A stretch of DNA of 64,000 bases from a bacterium (GCA_028821455.1 JAPPGE010000094.1:1-64000); one strand, 5' to 3'. Shown: positions 35,056-43,840, counted from the first letter of the stretch. The notes: generated from the sequence alone by a model not told the origin. A program made the numbers and translations.

Positions 35056-35967
35056 TCACAACCGGTGGATGGCATCATCGGCCTCTCGTGCCGCCTCGAT
35101 CAACCAGTCGCGAAAGGCGCTGACGTTCGGTTTCCGCGCACTGCCCCTGGTATAGACGAGCCAGTAGGACAGGTCCTCGTCGGTCAGATCGCCAAAGGGC
35201 ATGACGAGTCGGCCGTAGTCGACATCGGACTGCACGACGATCCGGCTGCCGAGGGCCACGCCGAGACCCGCGGCCGCAGCCTCGAGCGCAAGGTCACTGT
35301 TTTCGAATGTCATTCCTCCCGCGCTGTCGACACCCTCGATGTGAAGTGCGGCAAGCCAGTAGCGCCAGTCCTCGTCATCCTGTTCGTGAAGAAGCGTGTG
35401 ATGGCGCAGATCGGCCGGCGCCGCCAGTGGCCGCTCGCCGGAGAGGAGATCGGGACTGCACACCGCAACATAGCGGTCCTCGAAGAGCTTTACCGCGTCG
35501 AGACCCGGCCAGGACCCGGTGCCGTAGCGAATGCCGCAATCGATGTCCTCGCGGAAGAAATCGACCATGCGATCCGTGGTCACCATGCGCACCTCGACAT
35601 CGGGGTGAAGCCGGTGAAACTCCCGCAGCCGGGGAATGAACCACCTGACGGCGAAGGTCGCCAGCATGGTGACGGACAGCGGGCCATGGGTGTCCTGACT
35701 GATGATGAGGTTCGTGCCGTCGGCAATCATGTCGAAGGCCTGACGCAGGAACGGAAGGTACATGCCGCCCGTGTCCGTGAGTTCAAGGCCACGTCCATGG
35801 CGCTCGAAGAGACGTGTTTCCAGACGATCCTCGAGCTTCCTCACCTGGTGACTGATGGCGGCCTGGGTCACGTTGAGCTCCTCTGCCGCGCGGGTGAAGG
35901 AGAGGTGACGGGCGGCAGCCTCGAAAGCCCTCAGGGCGTTGAGCGGCGGCAGGCGGCGTGATGACAT
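35056..35967 (-). CDS. LysR-family regulator, GcvA type
   Basis: A 303-residue LysR regulator. The helix-turn-helix is at about residues 9-50 (LNALRAFEAAARHLSFTRAA, then VTQAAISHQVRKLE), followed by the effector-binding domain with VRWFIPRLREFHR and the conserved GVALGS. The sequence is of GcvA style. The start at 35967 (MSSRRLPPL) matches family length. It is divergent from a 40-residue ORF at 36087, and a decayed second copy of its first 63 codons lies at 36240-36428, so this promoter region has been duplicated. Confidence 0.9.
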   Translation of the reverse strand: MSSRRLPPLNALRAFEAAARHLSFTRAAEELNVTQAAISHQVRKLEDRLETRLFERHGRGLELTDTGGMYLPFLRQAFDMIADGTNLIISQDTHGPLSVTMLATFAVRWFIPRLREFHRLHPDVEVRMVTTDRMVDFFREDIDCGIRYGTGSWPGLDAVKLFEDRYVAVCSPDLLSGERPLAAPADLRHHTLLHEQDDEDWRYWLAALHIEGVDSAGGMTFENSDLALEAAAAGLGVALGSRIVVQSDVDYGRLVMPFGDLTDEDLSYWLVYTRGSARKPNVSAFRDWLIEAAREADDAIHRL

Positions 35968-36039
35968 ATGTGTTTCCCTCATGCCTGGGGCGATCAATCG
36001 TCGCTGGTCATGTGCCTTCGGCAAACCTCAGGCTGGAAG

Positions 36040-36061
36040 CCGGAACAGGGCATGGTTCCGG
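36040..36061. promoter_or_regulatory. inverted repeat in the LysR/small-ORF divergent promoter
   Basis: Arms CCGGAAC (36040-36046) and GTTCCGG (36055-36061) are perfect complements around the 8-base centre AGGGCATG. The same element recurs 460 bases away, and the distance to the small-ORF start is nearly the same in each copy (25 and 26 bases). I infer an operator or an mRNA hairpin for the small gene. Confidence 0.5.
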
Positions 36062-36086
36062 AACGTTGGTACCAGGGAGAATTGCC

Positions 36087-36209
36087 ATGCTCTTCAAGAG
36101 AAGCGTTCGTGACGAGAACCGCCGTGACGCGAACAGGACCCGGCGTCCGGCTCTCCCGCCGTTCGCCAGCCGGATGAACAGGCTCAAACTGCTCATTCCG
36201 CCGTGGTGA
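36087..36209 (+). CDS. 40-residue small protein, copy A
   Basis: A 40-codon frame follows CAGGGAGAATTGCC, a good ribosome binding site. The product is basic, starting MLFKRSV and ending in KLLIPPW. It shares length, start context and about half of its residues with copy B at 36546 (common core RRD..RTRR..P..ASR.N.LK.LIP). Because the two copies differ in DNA but keep frame and pattern, translation is likely. It is transcribed away from the intact LysR gene, which may control it. No known family recognised. Confidence 0.55.
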   Translation: MLFKRSVRDENRRDANRTRRPALPPFASRMNRLKLLIPPW

Positions 36210-36239
36210 CGGCAAGGCGGGACAATCCTCCGAAATCAT

Positions 36240-36428
36240 GCCGCCGGTGTTCCGTGAGCTGCAGACCACGGGACACCGGCGGTCGACATGACGTGTGCCC
36301 GGACGCTCCTCGGGTTTCTTCGTCTGACGACTGATGAGGCCACGGGTCGCGCGCGTGACGAAGAGCTGGCGGCCGGCAGCATCGGAGGCCCTCCAGGCGT
36401 TGAGCGGCGGGGGACGGCGCGATGACAT
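36240..36428 (-). pseudogene. decayed second copy of the LysR N-terminus
   Basis: From ATG 36428 the frame reads MSSRRPPPLNAWRASDAAG and continues to NTGGM, aligning with the first 69 residues of the intact LysR protein but with a six-codon in-frame loss inside the recognition helix (VTQAAISHQ is absent). Downstream of this the protein no longer matches. The upstream leader (MRETH, then the ATG) is duplicated too. It cannot bind DNA as a LysR and is a remnant of a local duplication. Confidence 0.65.
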
Positions 36429-36501
36429 ATGAGTTTCTCTCATGCCTGGCGTGAATAATCGTCGCTGGTCAAATGCCACGGAAAACCCTAGATTACAACC
36501 A

Positions 36502-36519
36502 GGAACAGAGCATGGTTCC
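36502..36519. promoter_or_regulatory. second copy of the inverted repeat upstream of small ORF B
   Basis: GGAAC (36502-36506) and GTTCC (36515-36519) flank the centre AGAGCATG, matching the copy at 36040-36061 in core, spacing and distance to the start codon. The outer two pairs of the first copy have been lost, leaving a shorter palindrome. Confidence 0.5.
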
Positions 36520-36545
36520 GCAACATCTTGACAGGGAGAATTGCC

Positions 36546-36668
36546 ATGCTTTTCAGAAAATTCACTCATGATGTCTATCGCCGTGACACGATCCGTACCC
36601 GGCGTGACGCTTCCCCATCACTCGCCAGCCGGATCAATGCGCTCAAGCCGCTCATTCCGCTGTCGTGA
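36546..36668 (+). CDS. 40-residue small protein, copy B
   Basis: This frame has the same length and start signal as copy A (CAGGGAGAATTGCC before ATG). It begins MLFRKFTHD and ends KPLIPLS, with the shared core RRD..RTRR..P..ASR.N.LK.LIP. It sits divergent from the decayed LysR copy. Stops are at equivalent places in both copies, so no drift in frame has occurred since the duplication. It could be a short regulatory peptide or membrane-associated basic protein; function unknown. Confidence 0.55.
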   Translation: MLFRKFTHDVYRRDTIRTRRDASPSLASRINALKPLIPLS

Positions 36669-36688
36669 TGGACGGACGGGAACATCAC

Positions 36689-36747
36689 CCGGGCCGGAGC
36701 GGTGTGACTGAAGCACGAAAAGTGCCTGTCACGCCGCTTCCGCCCGG
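36689..36747 (+). other. 59-base hairpin upstream of the methyltransferase gene
   Basis: Arms of 20 bases (36689-36708 and 36728-36747) pair with two mismatches and one G-U pair, and an inner stem GCAC/GTGC (36713-36716, 36722-36725) closes a GAAAA loop. It lies 21 bases after the stop of small ORF B and 66 bases before the methyltransferase start. No T-run follows, so it is not a standard intrinsic terminator. It may be an RNA processing or stability element. Confidence 0.5.
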
Positions 36748-36812
36748 ACAGTCCTTGCGCGGCAGCGAGGCCGTGCGACACAATTGCAGGGGCCAGCGGG
36801 CATACCGGAACC

Positions 36813-37829
36813 TTGGACTTCCACGCAGTGCCTCACGCCGAACGATTCAGGCGCCTCCTCCAGACAAGGGGCGTGCTCGTCGCTGACGGCGCCACCGGCA
36901 CCAATCTCTTCCGTGCCGGACTCGAGTCGGGAAGCTCCCCGGAACTCCTGAACATCGACAATCCTGAAGGCGTCATGGCCAATCACGAGGCCATGGTCAT
37001 GGCCGGCGCCGATATCATCCTCACAAACAGCTTTGGCGGAACCGCCAACCGGCTGAAACTGCACGGTGCCGCAGACCGGGTCCGCGAACTCAACCGGGAG
37101 GCCGCAAGGCTGGCCCGGGCGGTGGCCGACCGGTCAGAGCGCAATATCCTGGTCGCGGGGTCCATGGGTCCGACCGGCGACATCATGCAGCCCGTCGGCG
37201 ACCTCGCACACGATGATGCGGTCCTGGCCTTCCGGGAACAGGCCCTGGGACTCGCCTCGGGCGGTGCCGACGTGATCTGGATCGAGACGATGTCCTCCAT
37301 CGAGGAAACCGAGGCCGCCATCGAGGGCGCCGCCCCGGCGGGTCTGCCCCTGGTGTGCACCATGACGTTCGACACAAACGGGCGGACGATGATGGGTGTC
37401 ACGCCCGAACATGCAGCGGATCACTTTGCGACAGCGCCACTGGCGGGGTTCGGCGCCAATTGCGGCAACGGCTTTGGCGAACTCGTTGCCGCGGTCGCCG
37501 CCATGAACACCTCGCAGACCTGCCGCCATCCCCTTGTCGCCAAGGCCAACTGCGGCATTCCGGAATACGTGGATGGCAGGATCCGTTACTCCGGGACTCC
37601 GGAAATCATGGGAGTCTACGCCCGCCTGGCACGGGACGCCGGCGCCTCGATCATCGGTGGTTGCTGCGGTTCGGCGCCTGAGCACATTACCGCCATCCGT
37701 GAATCTCTCCAAGACTACAGCCCGGGGCCGGCGCCGGAACTTGCGGACATCGAGGCGATCCTCGGTCTTTCCCGTGTGGCGCCGGCACATGGCAGGAAGC
37801 GAGTCCGCCGGTCCCGCAGGCACCGGTGA
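36813..37829 (+). CDS. betaine/homocysteine S-methyltransferase family protein
   Basis: A 338-residue zinc-dependent methyltransferase that moves a methyl group to homocysteine. The barrel start VADGATGTNLF is typical. The zinc cysteines are Cys in GANCGNG (about 213) and the pair in GGCCGSAPEH (about 290-291). Glycine betaine or a related methylated amine or sulfur compound is the likely donor. The start is the first ATG, about 60 bases after a large hairpin. No riboswitch could be recognised upstream. It is probably monocistronic. Confidence 0.9.
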   Translation: MDFHAVPHAERFRRLLQTRGVLVADGATGTNLFRAGLESGSSPELLNIDNPEGVMANHEAMVMAGADIILTNSFGGTANRLKLHGAADRVRELNREAARLARAVADRSERNILVAGSMGPTGDIMQPVGDLAHDDAVLAFREQALGLASGGADVIWIETMSSIEETEAAIEGAAPAGLPLVCTMTFDTNGRTMMGVTPEHAADHFATAPLAGFGANCGNGFGELVAAVAAMNTSQTCRHPLVAKANCGIPEYVDGRIRYSGTPEIMGVYARLARDAGASIIGGCCGSAPEHITAIRESLQDYSPGPAPELADIEAILGLSRVAPAHGRKRVRRSRRHR

Positions 37830-37908
37830 CGGCGGCAGATTGCGCTTGCGCCACGCGTGACCGGCGGTATTGTGCATCGCACAATGACCGGCCCGGGAGC
37901 TGCTTTTC

Positions 37909-38343
37909 ATGTCCCTTCCCCCTTCCGCGATAGCCCTTTCGGATATCCACATCGGACAAACAGACCACTACGAGCGGACGATCACCGAAGCGGATATCGA
38001 ACAATTCGCGGACGTGTCGGGTGACGACAACCCGGTTCACTTTGACGATGAATGGGCCGCGGCAACCATGTTCAAGGGACGCATTACCCATGGCATGCTG
38101 TCGGCGAGCTACATTTCTGCCGTCATCGGGACCAGGCTTCCCGGACCCGGAACGATCTACATGGGACAGACCCTCAAGTTCCGCGCTCCCGTGCGGATCG
38201 GCGATACCGTGTGCGCGAAGGTGACCGTGCGCGCCATCGACGAAGAGAAACGCCGCCTTACGCTCGATACCGTGTGTACCGTGGGCGAAACGACGGTCAT
38301 CGAAGGTGAAGCACTCGTCATGGTGCCCGGCTGCGAGGAGTGA
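37909..38343 (+). CDS. MaoC-like (R)-specific enoyl-CoA hydratase
   Basis: A 144-residue hot-dog-fold protein. The hydratase motif is seen in VSGDDNPVHFDDEWAAATMF (Asp and His as catalytic pair), followed by ITHGMLSASYISAVIGTRLPG. Such enzymes hydrate trans-2-enoyl-CoA to (R)-3-hydroxyacyl-CoA and can feed the PHA synthase encoded at 26397. The start follows GGGAGCTGC. It lies 24 bases before ribF, so both may be in one operon. Confidence 0.9.
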   Translation: MSLPPSAIALSDIHIGQTDHYERTITEADIEQFADVSGDDNPVHFDDEWAAATMFKGRITHGMLSASYISAVIGTRLPGPGTIYMGQTLKFRAPVRIGDTVCAKVTVRAIDEEKRRLTLDTVCTVGETTVIEGEALVMVPGCEE

Positions 38344-38367
38344 GACCCGGGCAGGCATGAGGGGTTC

Positions 38368-39303
38368 ATGCGGATTTTTCGTCACCCTGGACCGCTGCCT
38401 TGCGAACTTGCCCGCCCGGTGATCGCGCTGGGCAACTTCGACGGTATCCACCTGGGTCACCACAGCGTGATCGCGAGGGCTCTCGAACTCGCCCGTGACG
38501 CCGGTCAGCCAGCGGGTGTTCTCACGTTCGAGCCGCATCCCCGCAGCTTCTTTCACGGAGCCGGGGCGCCCTTCCGCCTCACGACCTTCCGCCAGAAATG
38601 CCGGGTGCTGGCCGACGCCGGCGTCGACCTCATGGTCAACCTCGCCTTCGGGCCGAAGATGGCGGCGCTGACAGCCCAGGACTTCGTCATCGACATCCTG
38701 GTCGGGGGACTTGATATCCACCACGTCCTGACCGGCCCCGGTTTCGTGTTCGGCAAGAATCGTCACGGCAACACCCACATTCTCGCCCGCATGGCCGAGC
38801 GGGAGGGGTTCGGCTACACCGAGGTGCCCGGGTTTTCTCTCGGCTCCAGGGGAGTGTCCTCGACCGACATCCGCCTCTTCGTGCGCCGGGGACAGGTCGA
38901 ACAGGCGGCCGAACGTCTCGGTCGGCTGTGGGAATTCGAGGAGAGGGTGCGCACCGGCGACAGGCGGGGGCGCGAAATGGGATTTCCGACCGCCAACCTG
39001 CCGCTCGAGGGTGTCCTTCATCCGGCCCCGGGCATCTATGCGGTACGGGCCGGGCTTGGTCATGGCGCTTCCACCACGTGGCATGACGGCGCCGCCTACA
39101 TCGGCACCCGCCCAACCTTCAAGGGCACGACAATGGTTCTGGAGGTTCACCTCTTCGATTTTTCCGGCGACCTCTACGGCCAGCGCATGAGGGTCGCGTT
39201 CGCGGCGCGTGTCCGCAAGGACATGACCTTCGACAGCGCCGATGACCTGGCCCGCAAGATCGCCGACGACTGTGATCGGGCGAGAGCCATCCTCGCCACG
39301 TGA
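38368..39303 (+). CDS. ribF: bifunctional riboflavin kinase/FAD synthetase
   Basis: A 311-residue RibF. The nucleotidyl-transferase half has ALGNFDGIHLGHH (about 23-35) and GPGFVFGKNRHGN; the kinase half begins near residue 185 with GDRRGREMGFPTANL, its flavin-binding PTAN motif. It makes FMN and FAD from riboflavin. It is followed by ileS and lspA, an order common in proteobacteria. Start at ATG 38368 with AGGGG upstream. Confidence 0.95.
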   Translation: MRIFRHPGPLPCELARPVIALGNFDGIHLGHHSVIARALELARDAGQPAGVLTFEPHPRSFFHGAGAPFRLTTFRQKCRVLADAGVDLMVNLAFGPKMAALTAQDFVIDILVGGLDIHHVLTGPGFVFGKNRHGNTHILARMAEREGFGYTEVPGFSLGSRGVSSTDIRLFVRRGQVEQAAERLGRLWEFEERVRTGDRRGREMGFPTANLPLEGVLHPAPGIYAVRAGLGHGASTTWHDGAAYIGTRPTFKGTTMVLEVHLFDFSGDLYGQRMRVAFAARVRKDMTFDSADDLARKIADDCDRARAILAT

Positions 39304-39488
39304 CGTTCACCGTCGACCGGCGCCGCGATGCCGGTCTCGACAATGGGCTATGCCGGTGATAGAGGGGGCTGATGTCAATGAAACGCGGGACAGGCATGCT
39401 GCTGCCAGGTCCGGTTCCGTGTGCAGATGACGTTCGTGACGTCCCCCACCCCTTCCCGTTTGTCTGGATCCCGACGGATACCACCTGA

Positions 39489-42323
39489 ATGACTGCCGAC
39501 TACAGGCAGACGCTGTTTCTGCCGAAGACCGCCTTTCCCATGCGCGCCGGATTGCCGAAACGCGAACCGGAGATCCTGGAGCGCTGGGAAGAGATCGACC
39601 TCTTCGCGACACTGCGCGAGGATGCTTGCGGCCGGGAGCCATTCATCCTTCATGACGGCCCGCCCTATGCCAACGGCCACCTGCACATCGGCCATGCCCT
39701 CAACAAGATTCTCAAGGACGTGATCAACCGCTCGCAGCAGATGCTGGGCCGGGACGCGAACTATGTTCCCGGCTGGGACTGTCACGGCCTGCCGATCGAA
39801 TGGAAGATCGAGGAAGAGTACCGGGCAACGGGCCGCAACAAGGACGATGTCGACATCGTCGAGTTCCGCCGTGAATGCCGCGAGTTCGCCGACAAGTGGA
39901 TCGACGTCCAGCGCCGCGAGTTCAAGCGCCTGGGCGTGATCGGCAACTGGGACGATCCCTATACGACGATGAGCCATGCCGCCGAGGCACAGATCGTCCG
40001 CGAACTCGGCAAGTTCGTCATGTCGGGCCAGCTCTATCGCGGCTCGAAACCGGTCATGTGGTCCTGTGTCGAAAGGACGGCGCTGGCAGAGGCCGAGGTC
40101 GAGTACAACGACCACACGTCGCCGATGATCGATGTCGCCTTTCCGGTCACAAGGTCCCCGCTGGAGGAACTGCGGGACGCCGCCATCGTCATCTGGACCA
40201 CGACACCCTGGACGCTGCCGGGCAACCGGGCCATCGCCTACGGCGAGACCCTCGACTACACCGTCATCGAGGTCGAGAGCACCGGTGACAAATCCGGCGC
40301 GGTCGCCGGACAGAGGATTGTCGTTCTCGATGCTCTTGTGGCCGCCACCCTGGAGCGCTGCTCGATCACCGGTCACAGGGTCATCGGCCGCGTGACCGGG
40401 GCCATGCTTGCCGGCACGCTCGCCCGTCATCCGCTGCGTGGCCACGGCTATGACTTCGACGTCCCGTTGCTGGCAGGCCATCACGTGACCACCGACCAGG
40501 GCACGGGCTTCGTCCACATCGCCCCCGGCCATGGTGCCGACGACTGGATTCTCGGCACCGCCAACGGCATCGAGGTTCCCGATACCATCGGTGAGGACGG
40601 TGCCTTTCTCGACCATGTTCCGCTGTTTGCCGGCGCGCGCGTGCTGACGGACGATGGCCGCCAGGGAGACGCCAACGGTCGCGTCATCCGCGAACTGGCC
40701 CGGCAGGGTGCCTTGCTTGGCGCCGGCAAGCTCGTTCACAGCTATCCCCATTCCTGGCGTTCGAAGGCGCCGCTCATCTTCCGCAATACGGCCCAGTGGT
40801 TCATATCCATGGAAGCCGCAGGGCTGCGCGCCAGGGCCCTGGAGGCGATCGACGCAACCCGATGGGTTCCGTCATCGGGACGCGAGAGAATCCGCGGCAT
40901 GATCGAGACGCGCCCCGACTGGGTGCTCTCCCGGCAGCGCGCATGGGGAGTCCCGATCACGGTGTTCGTCAACCGCAGCAGCGGCGAGCTGCTGCGCGAT
41001 CAGGCGGTGATCGACCGCGTCGCCGATGCGGTCGAGGTCGAGGGCGCCGATGTCTGGTTCACCACCGATCCGCAGGTCTTTCTTGGCAACGACCACGACG
41101 CCGGGGACTACGAGCAGGTGACCGACATCCTCGACGTATGGTTCGATTCGGGTTCCACGCACAGCTTCGTTCTCGAGGCGCGCAAGGACCTCGTCTGGCC
41201 GGCGTCGCTCTATCTCGAAGGGTCCGACCAGCATCGGGGCTGGTTCCACTCGTCCCTGCTCGAATCGTCAGGAACCCGCAACCGGGCGCCCTACGATGCC
41301 GTTCTCACCCACGGCTTCGTCATGGACGGCAACGGTCGCAAGATGTCGAAATCGCTGGGCAACGTCATCTCTCCCCAGGAGGTGATCGACCGGTACGGTG
41401 CCGATATCCTGAGAATCTGGGTGGTGTCGGCCGACTACAGCGAGGATCTGCGCATTTCGCGGGAAATCCTCGACTACCAGGCTCACAGCTACCGCCGTCT
41501 GCGGAACACCTTTCGATTCCTGCTCGGGAACCTTGACGGGTTCCGGGAAGAGGAACGTCTCGATGTGGCCGACATGCCGGAACTCGAGCGCTGGGTCCTG
41601 CACCGTCTCCAGGAGATCGACGGCATCGTCCGCAAGGCCTGCGACGACTTCGACTTCCACACGTTGTTTGTCGTTCTGCACGGATTCTGCGCAACGGACC
41701 TTTCAGCCTTCTACTTCGACATCCGCAAGGACACGCTCTACTGCGACACCGCCGATTCGTCCCGCCGGCGGGCTTGCCGGACGGTACTCGATACCCTGTT
41801 CTCATGCCTCACGGCATGGCTGGCGCCCATCCTGTGCTTCACAGCCGAAGAGGCGTGGCTGCTCCGTTTTCCGGGGGAGAGGGCGAGCGTCCATCGCCGG
41901 CTGTTCCCGGATGTGCCGCCAGGCTGGCGCAACGACGAACTGGCTCGACGCTGGGAGTCCGTGCGGCGTGTGCGGCGCGTGGTGACCGGGGCCATGGAGG
42001 TTGAACGCCGCGACAAGCGCATCGGTTCCAGTCTCCAGGCACACCCGGTCATCCACGTTTCGTCCAATGACCTGGCCATCGTCGACAGCGTGGACATGGC
42101 AGAAATCTCCATTGCATCCCGGGTCACGCTGCAGGAAGGCCAGGTCCCCGGCGACGCCTTCCGCCTCGAGGATGTTGCCGATGTCGCCGTCGAGGTCGGA
42201 CTGGCGACGGGCGAGCGTTGCGAACGCTGCTGGAAGGTCCTGGACGAGGTGGGAAGCGATCCGGCTCATCCGGACCTGTGCGGACGGTGTGCAGATGCCG
42301 TGACCGGGAGCGGTGGCTGTTGA
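39489..42323 (+). CDS. ileS: isoleucyl-tRNA synthetase
   Basis: A 944-residue class I synthetase with HIGH in GHLHIGHALNK (about 65) and KMSKS in GRKMSKSLGN (about 620), the editing domain between them (TTPWTLPGNRAIA), and a C-terminal zinc finger (CERCWKVLDE, then CGRCAD). It charges tRNA-Ile. The stop and the start of lspA share one base (TGATG), coupling them. It lies 185 bases after ribF, within the same transcriptional direction. Confidence 0.97.
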   Translation: MTADYRQTLFLPKTAFPMRAGLPKREPEILERWEEIDLFATLREDACGREPFILHDGPPYANGHLHIGHALNKILKDVINRSQQMLGRDANYVPGWDCHGLPIEWKIEEEYRATGRNKDDVDIVEFRRECREFADKWIDVQRREFKRLGVIGNWDDPYTTMSHAAEAQIVRELGKFVMSGQLYRGSKPVMWSCVERTALAEAEVEYNDHTSPMIDVAFPVTRSPLEELRDAAIVIWTTTPWTLPGNRAIAYGETLDYTVIEVESTGDKSGAVAGQRIVVLDALVAATLERCSITGHRVIGRVTGAMLAGTLARHPLRGHGYDFDVPLLAGHHVTTDQGTGFVHIAPGHGADDWILGTANGIEVPDTIGEDGAFLDHVPLFAGARVLTDDGRQGDANGRVIRELARQGALLGAGKLVHSYPHSWRSKAPLIFRNTAQWFISMEAAGLRARALEAIDATRWVPSSGRERIRGMIETRPDWVLSRQRAWGVPITVFVNRSSGELLRDQAVIDRVADAVEVEGADVWFTTDPQVFLGNDHDAGDYEQVTDILDVWFDSGSTHSFVLEARKDLVWPASLYLEGSDQHRGWFHSSLLESSGTRNRAPYDAVLTHGFVMDGNGRKMSKSLGNVISPQEVIDRYGADILRIWVVSADYSEDLRISREILDYQAHSYRRLRNTFRFLLGNLDGFREEERLDVADMPELERWVLHRLQEIDGIVRKACDDFDFHTLFVVLHGFCATDLSAFYFDIRKDTLYCDTADSSRRRACRTVLDTLFSCLTAWLAPILCFTAEEAWLLRFPGERASVHRRLFPDVPPGWRNDELARRWESVRRVRRVVTGAMEVERRDKRIGSSLQAHPVIHVSSNDLAIVDSVDMAEISIASRVTLQEGQVPGDAFRLEDVADVAVEVGLATGERCERCWKVLDEVGSDPAHPDLCGRCADAVTGSGGC

Positions 42324-42808
42324 TGAGATGGACCCCGGGAATCGCGGTGGGCCTTTCCACGCTCTTCGCGGTTCTCGTCGCCGATCAGGTGAGCAAGGCC
42401 TTCATCATCGACTTCATGGCGGAACGCGGGTTTCACCCCCTCGACGTCATGCCGCATGTCCGTCTCGTGATGGTATGGAACCGGGGCATCAGCTTCGGCA
42501 TGCTCGCGCAGGACAGCGGCATCCTGCGCTGGGGGCTGAGCGCCATCGCCTTCGCCATCGCCACTGGCCTGATGGTGTGGGTGGCCCGCCAGAACGATCT
42601 CTGGACGATCCTGGGCGGCGGTCTCGTCGCAGGAGGTGCCATTGGCAACGCGGTCGACCGCGTCATCCACGGAGCGGTCGCGGATTTCATCGATCTCCAT
42701 GCCGGCGGATGGAGCTGGCCTGCCTTCAACGTTGCCGATTCGGCCATCACGGTCGGCGTCGGCGTTCTTGTCCTAAATGCCCTGTTGCGTCCGGACCGCA
42801 GACGTTAA
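42323..42808 (+). CDS. lspA: prolipoprotein signal peptidase II
   Basis: A 161-residue inner-membrane aspartic peptidase that removes signal peptides from lipoproteins. Four hydrophobic segments are present, with the catalytic aspartates in GNAVDRVIHGAVADF and NVADSAIT. The ATG overlaps the ileS stop by one base, so the longer frame from 42218 is not the real start. The two lipoproteins encoded directly downstream are among its likely substrates. Confidence 0.96.
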   Translation: MRWTPGIAVGLSTLFAVLVADQVSKAFIIDFMAERGFHPLDVMPHVRLVMVWNRGISFGMLAQDSGILRWGLSAIAFAIATGLMVWVARQNDLWTILGGGLVAGGAIGNAVDRVIHGAVADFIDLHAGGWSWPAFNVADSAITVGVGVLVLNALLRPDRRR

Positions 42809-42817
42809 GATGTCGCC

Positions 42818-43360
42818 ATGATCAAGCGCCTTTCCGTGGTAGTAGCCGGTGCCCTCATGATCGCCGGATGCGGAGACATACGGGAGTCCCTCGGACTCAT
42901 TCACAACCCGCCCGACGAGTTCAGGGTGGTCTCCCACGAGCCCCTGGAGATTCCCGAAACCCTCGACTCCCTGCCGGAACCGAGCAGCGGAGCGTCGAGG
43001 CCCCAGGAAATGCTGCCGCAGGAAGCCGCAGAGGAACTCCTTGGCGGAGCCATCGAATCCGCAGGCGCCACCGTTGCCGAACGTCACCTCATGGAAGCCG
43101 CGGGCACGTCGGCTGCCGAACCCGGAATCCGGGCGCTCGTCAATGCCGAACACCGGGCCCTCCTTGACGACATCACCTGGCTGGACCATCTCAACGTCTT
43201 TCGTCCGCCCGGGGACCGCACGGCAGTCCTCATCGATCCGGAAAAGGAAAGACGGCGCATCCAGGCGGTGGCCGCCCTTGGCCTGCCGATCAACTCCGGG
43301 AACTTCACGGAGTCAATTCTCGAAGAACAGGAAAAAGCTCTCCTCGAGGGCATCTTCTGA
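42818..43360 (+). CDS. DUF3035-family lipoprotein
   Basis: A 180-residue lipoprotein: signal peptide with lipobox MIAGC (cysteine at about 18), then PPDEFRVVSHEPLEIPE and LPEPSSGASRPQE, the pattern of DUF3035 proteins found after lspA in alphaproteobacteria. These are linked to outer-membrane assembly in some species, but the function is not settled. It lies nine bases after lspA and three bases before a second gene of the same kind. Confidence 0.85.
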   Translation: MIKRLSVVVAGALMIAGCGDIRESLGLIHNPPDEFRVVSHEPLEIPETLDSLPEPSSGASRPQEMLPQEAAEELLGGAIESAGATVAERHLMEAAGTSAAEPGIRALVNAEHRALLDDITWLDHLNVFRPPGDRTAVLIDPEKERRRIQAVAALGLPINSGNFTESILEEQEKALLEGIF

Positions 43361-43363
43361 GCG

Positions 43364-43840
43364 ATGCTGACACGCGCCATGATCTTCGTGGCTGCCACCC
43401 TGATGGCAGCCGCATGCGACAGGGAAGAGGTTCTGGCGGGGAACGTCGACCGCACCGTCAACGTCTCCACCGTGCCGCAGATCGTCTCCCTGATCGTCCC
43501 TCCGCCCTACCCCTTGCGTCCTGAACTGGAGCCCCGCGAGGAGTCGGCCTCGCTCGTCGAACGCCAGGAGGAGACAGGCACCGACCTCGAGGCCCTGAAG
43601 ACGACGGCCGGAGAGCTCGATCTTCTCCGGCAGGCCGGTGCCGGAACCGCGGATCCAGGCATCCGCACGACGATTGCCCGTGACAACAGCGTGCTGTCGG
43701 ACGATCCCGAATTCGTCGATGCCCTGCTCTTCGGCGAGTACCCGACAACGCCACCCGTTCCGGAGATCATCGAGGAGGACGCCGCCGAGGACGAGTCCGG
43801 AACATCGGATGACGAGGGCGGTTTCTGGGACTGGTTCTAG
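43364..43840 (+). CDS. second DUF3035-like lipoprotein
   Basis: A 158-residue paralogue of the preceding protein. The lipobox is MAAAC (cysteine at about 18). PPPYPLRPELEP and AGAGTADPGIRTTIARDN match the corresponding stretches of DUF3035, and the C-terminal part is acidic and ends FWDWF, unlike its neighbour. A tandem pair suggests duplication and divergence, or two subunits of one assembly. Start follows by three bases the stop of the first. Confidence 0.75.
   Translation: MLTRAMIFVAATLMAAACDREEVLAGNVDRTVNVSTVPQIVSLIVPPPYPLRPELEPREESASLVERQEETGTDLEALKTTAGELDLLRQAGAGTADPGIRTTIARDNSVLSDDPEFVDALLFGEYPTTPPVPEIIEEDAAEDESGTSDDEGGFWDWF

Noticed and set aside
35994-36569. A 191-codon minus-strand frame running over both LysR copies
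   Set aside because: It joins a duplicated leader and a decayed LysR start; the match to LysR is limited to its middle, so it is a pseudogene in a longer chance frame.
36689-36747. The hairpin as a SAM or SAH riboswitch
   Set aside because: The conserved core bases of these riboswitch classes are not recognisable; only the stem is clear.
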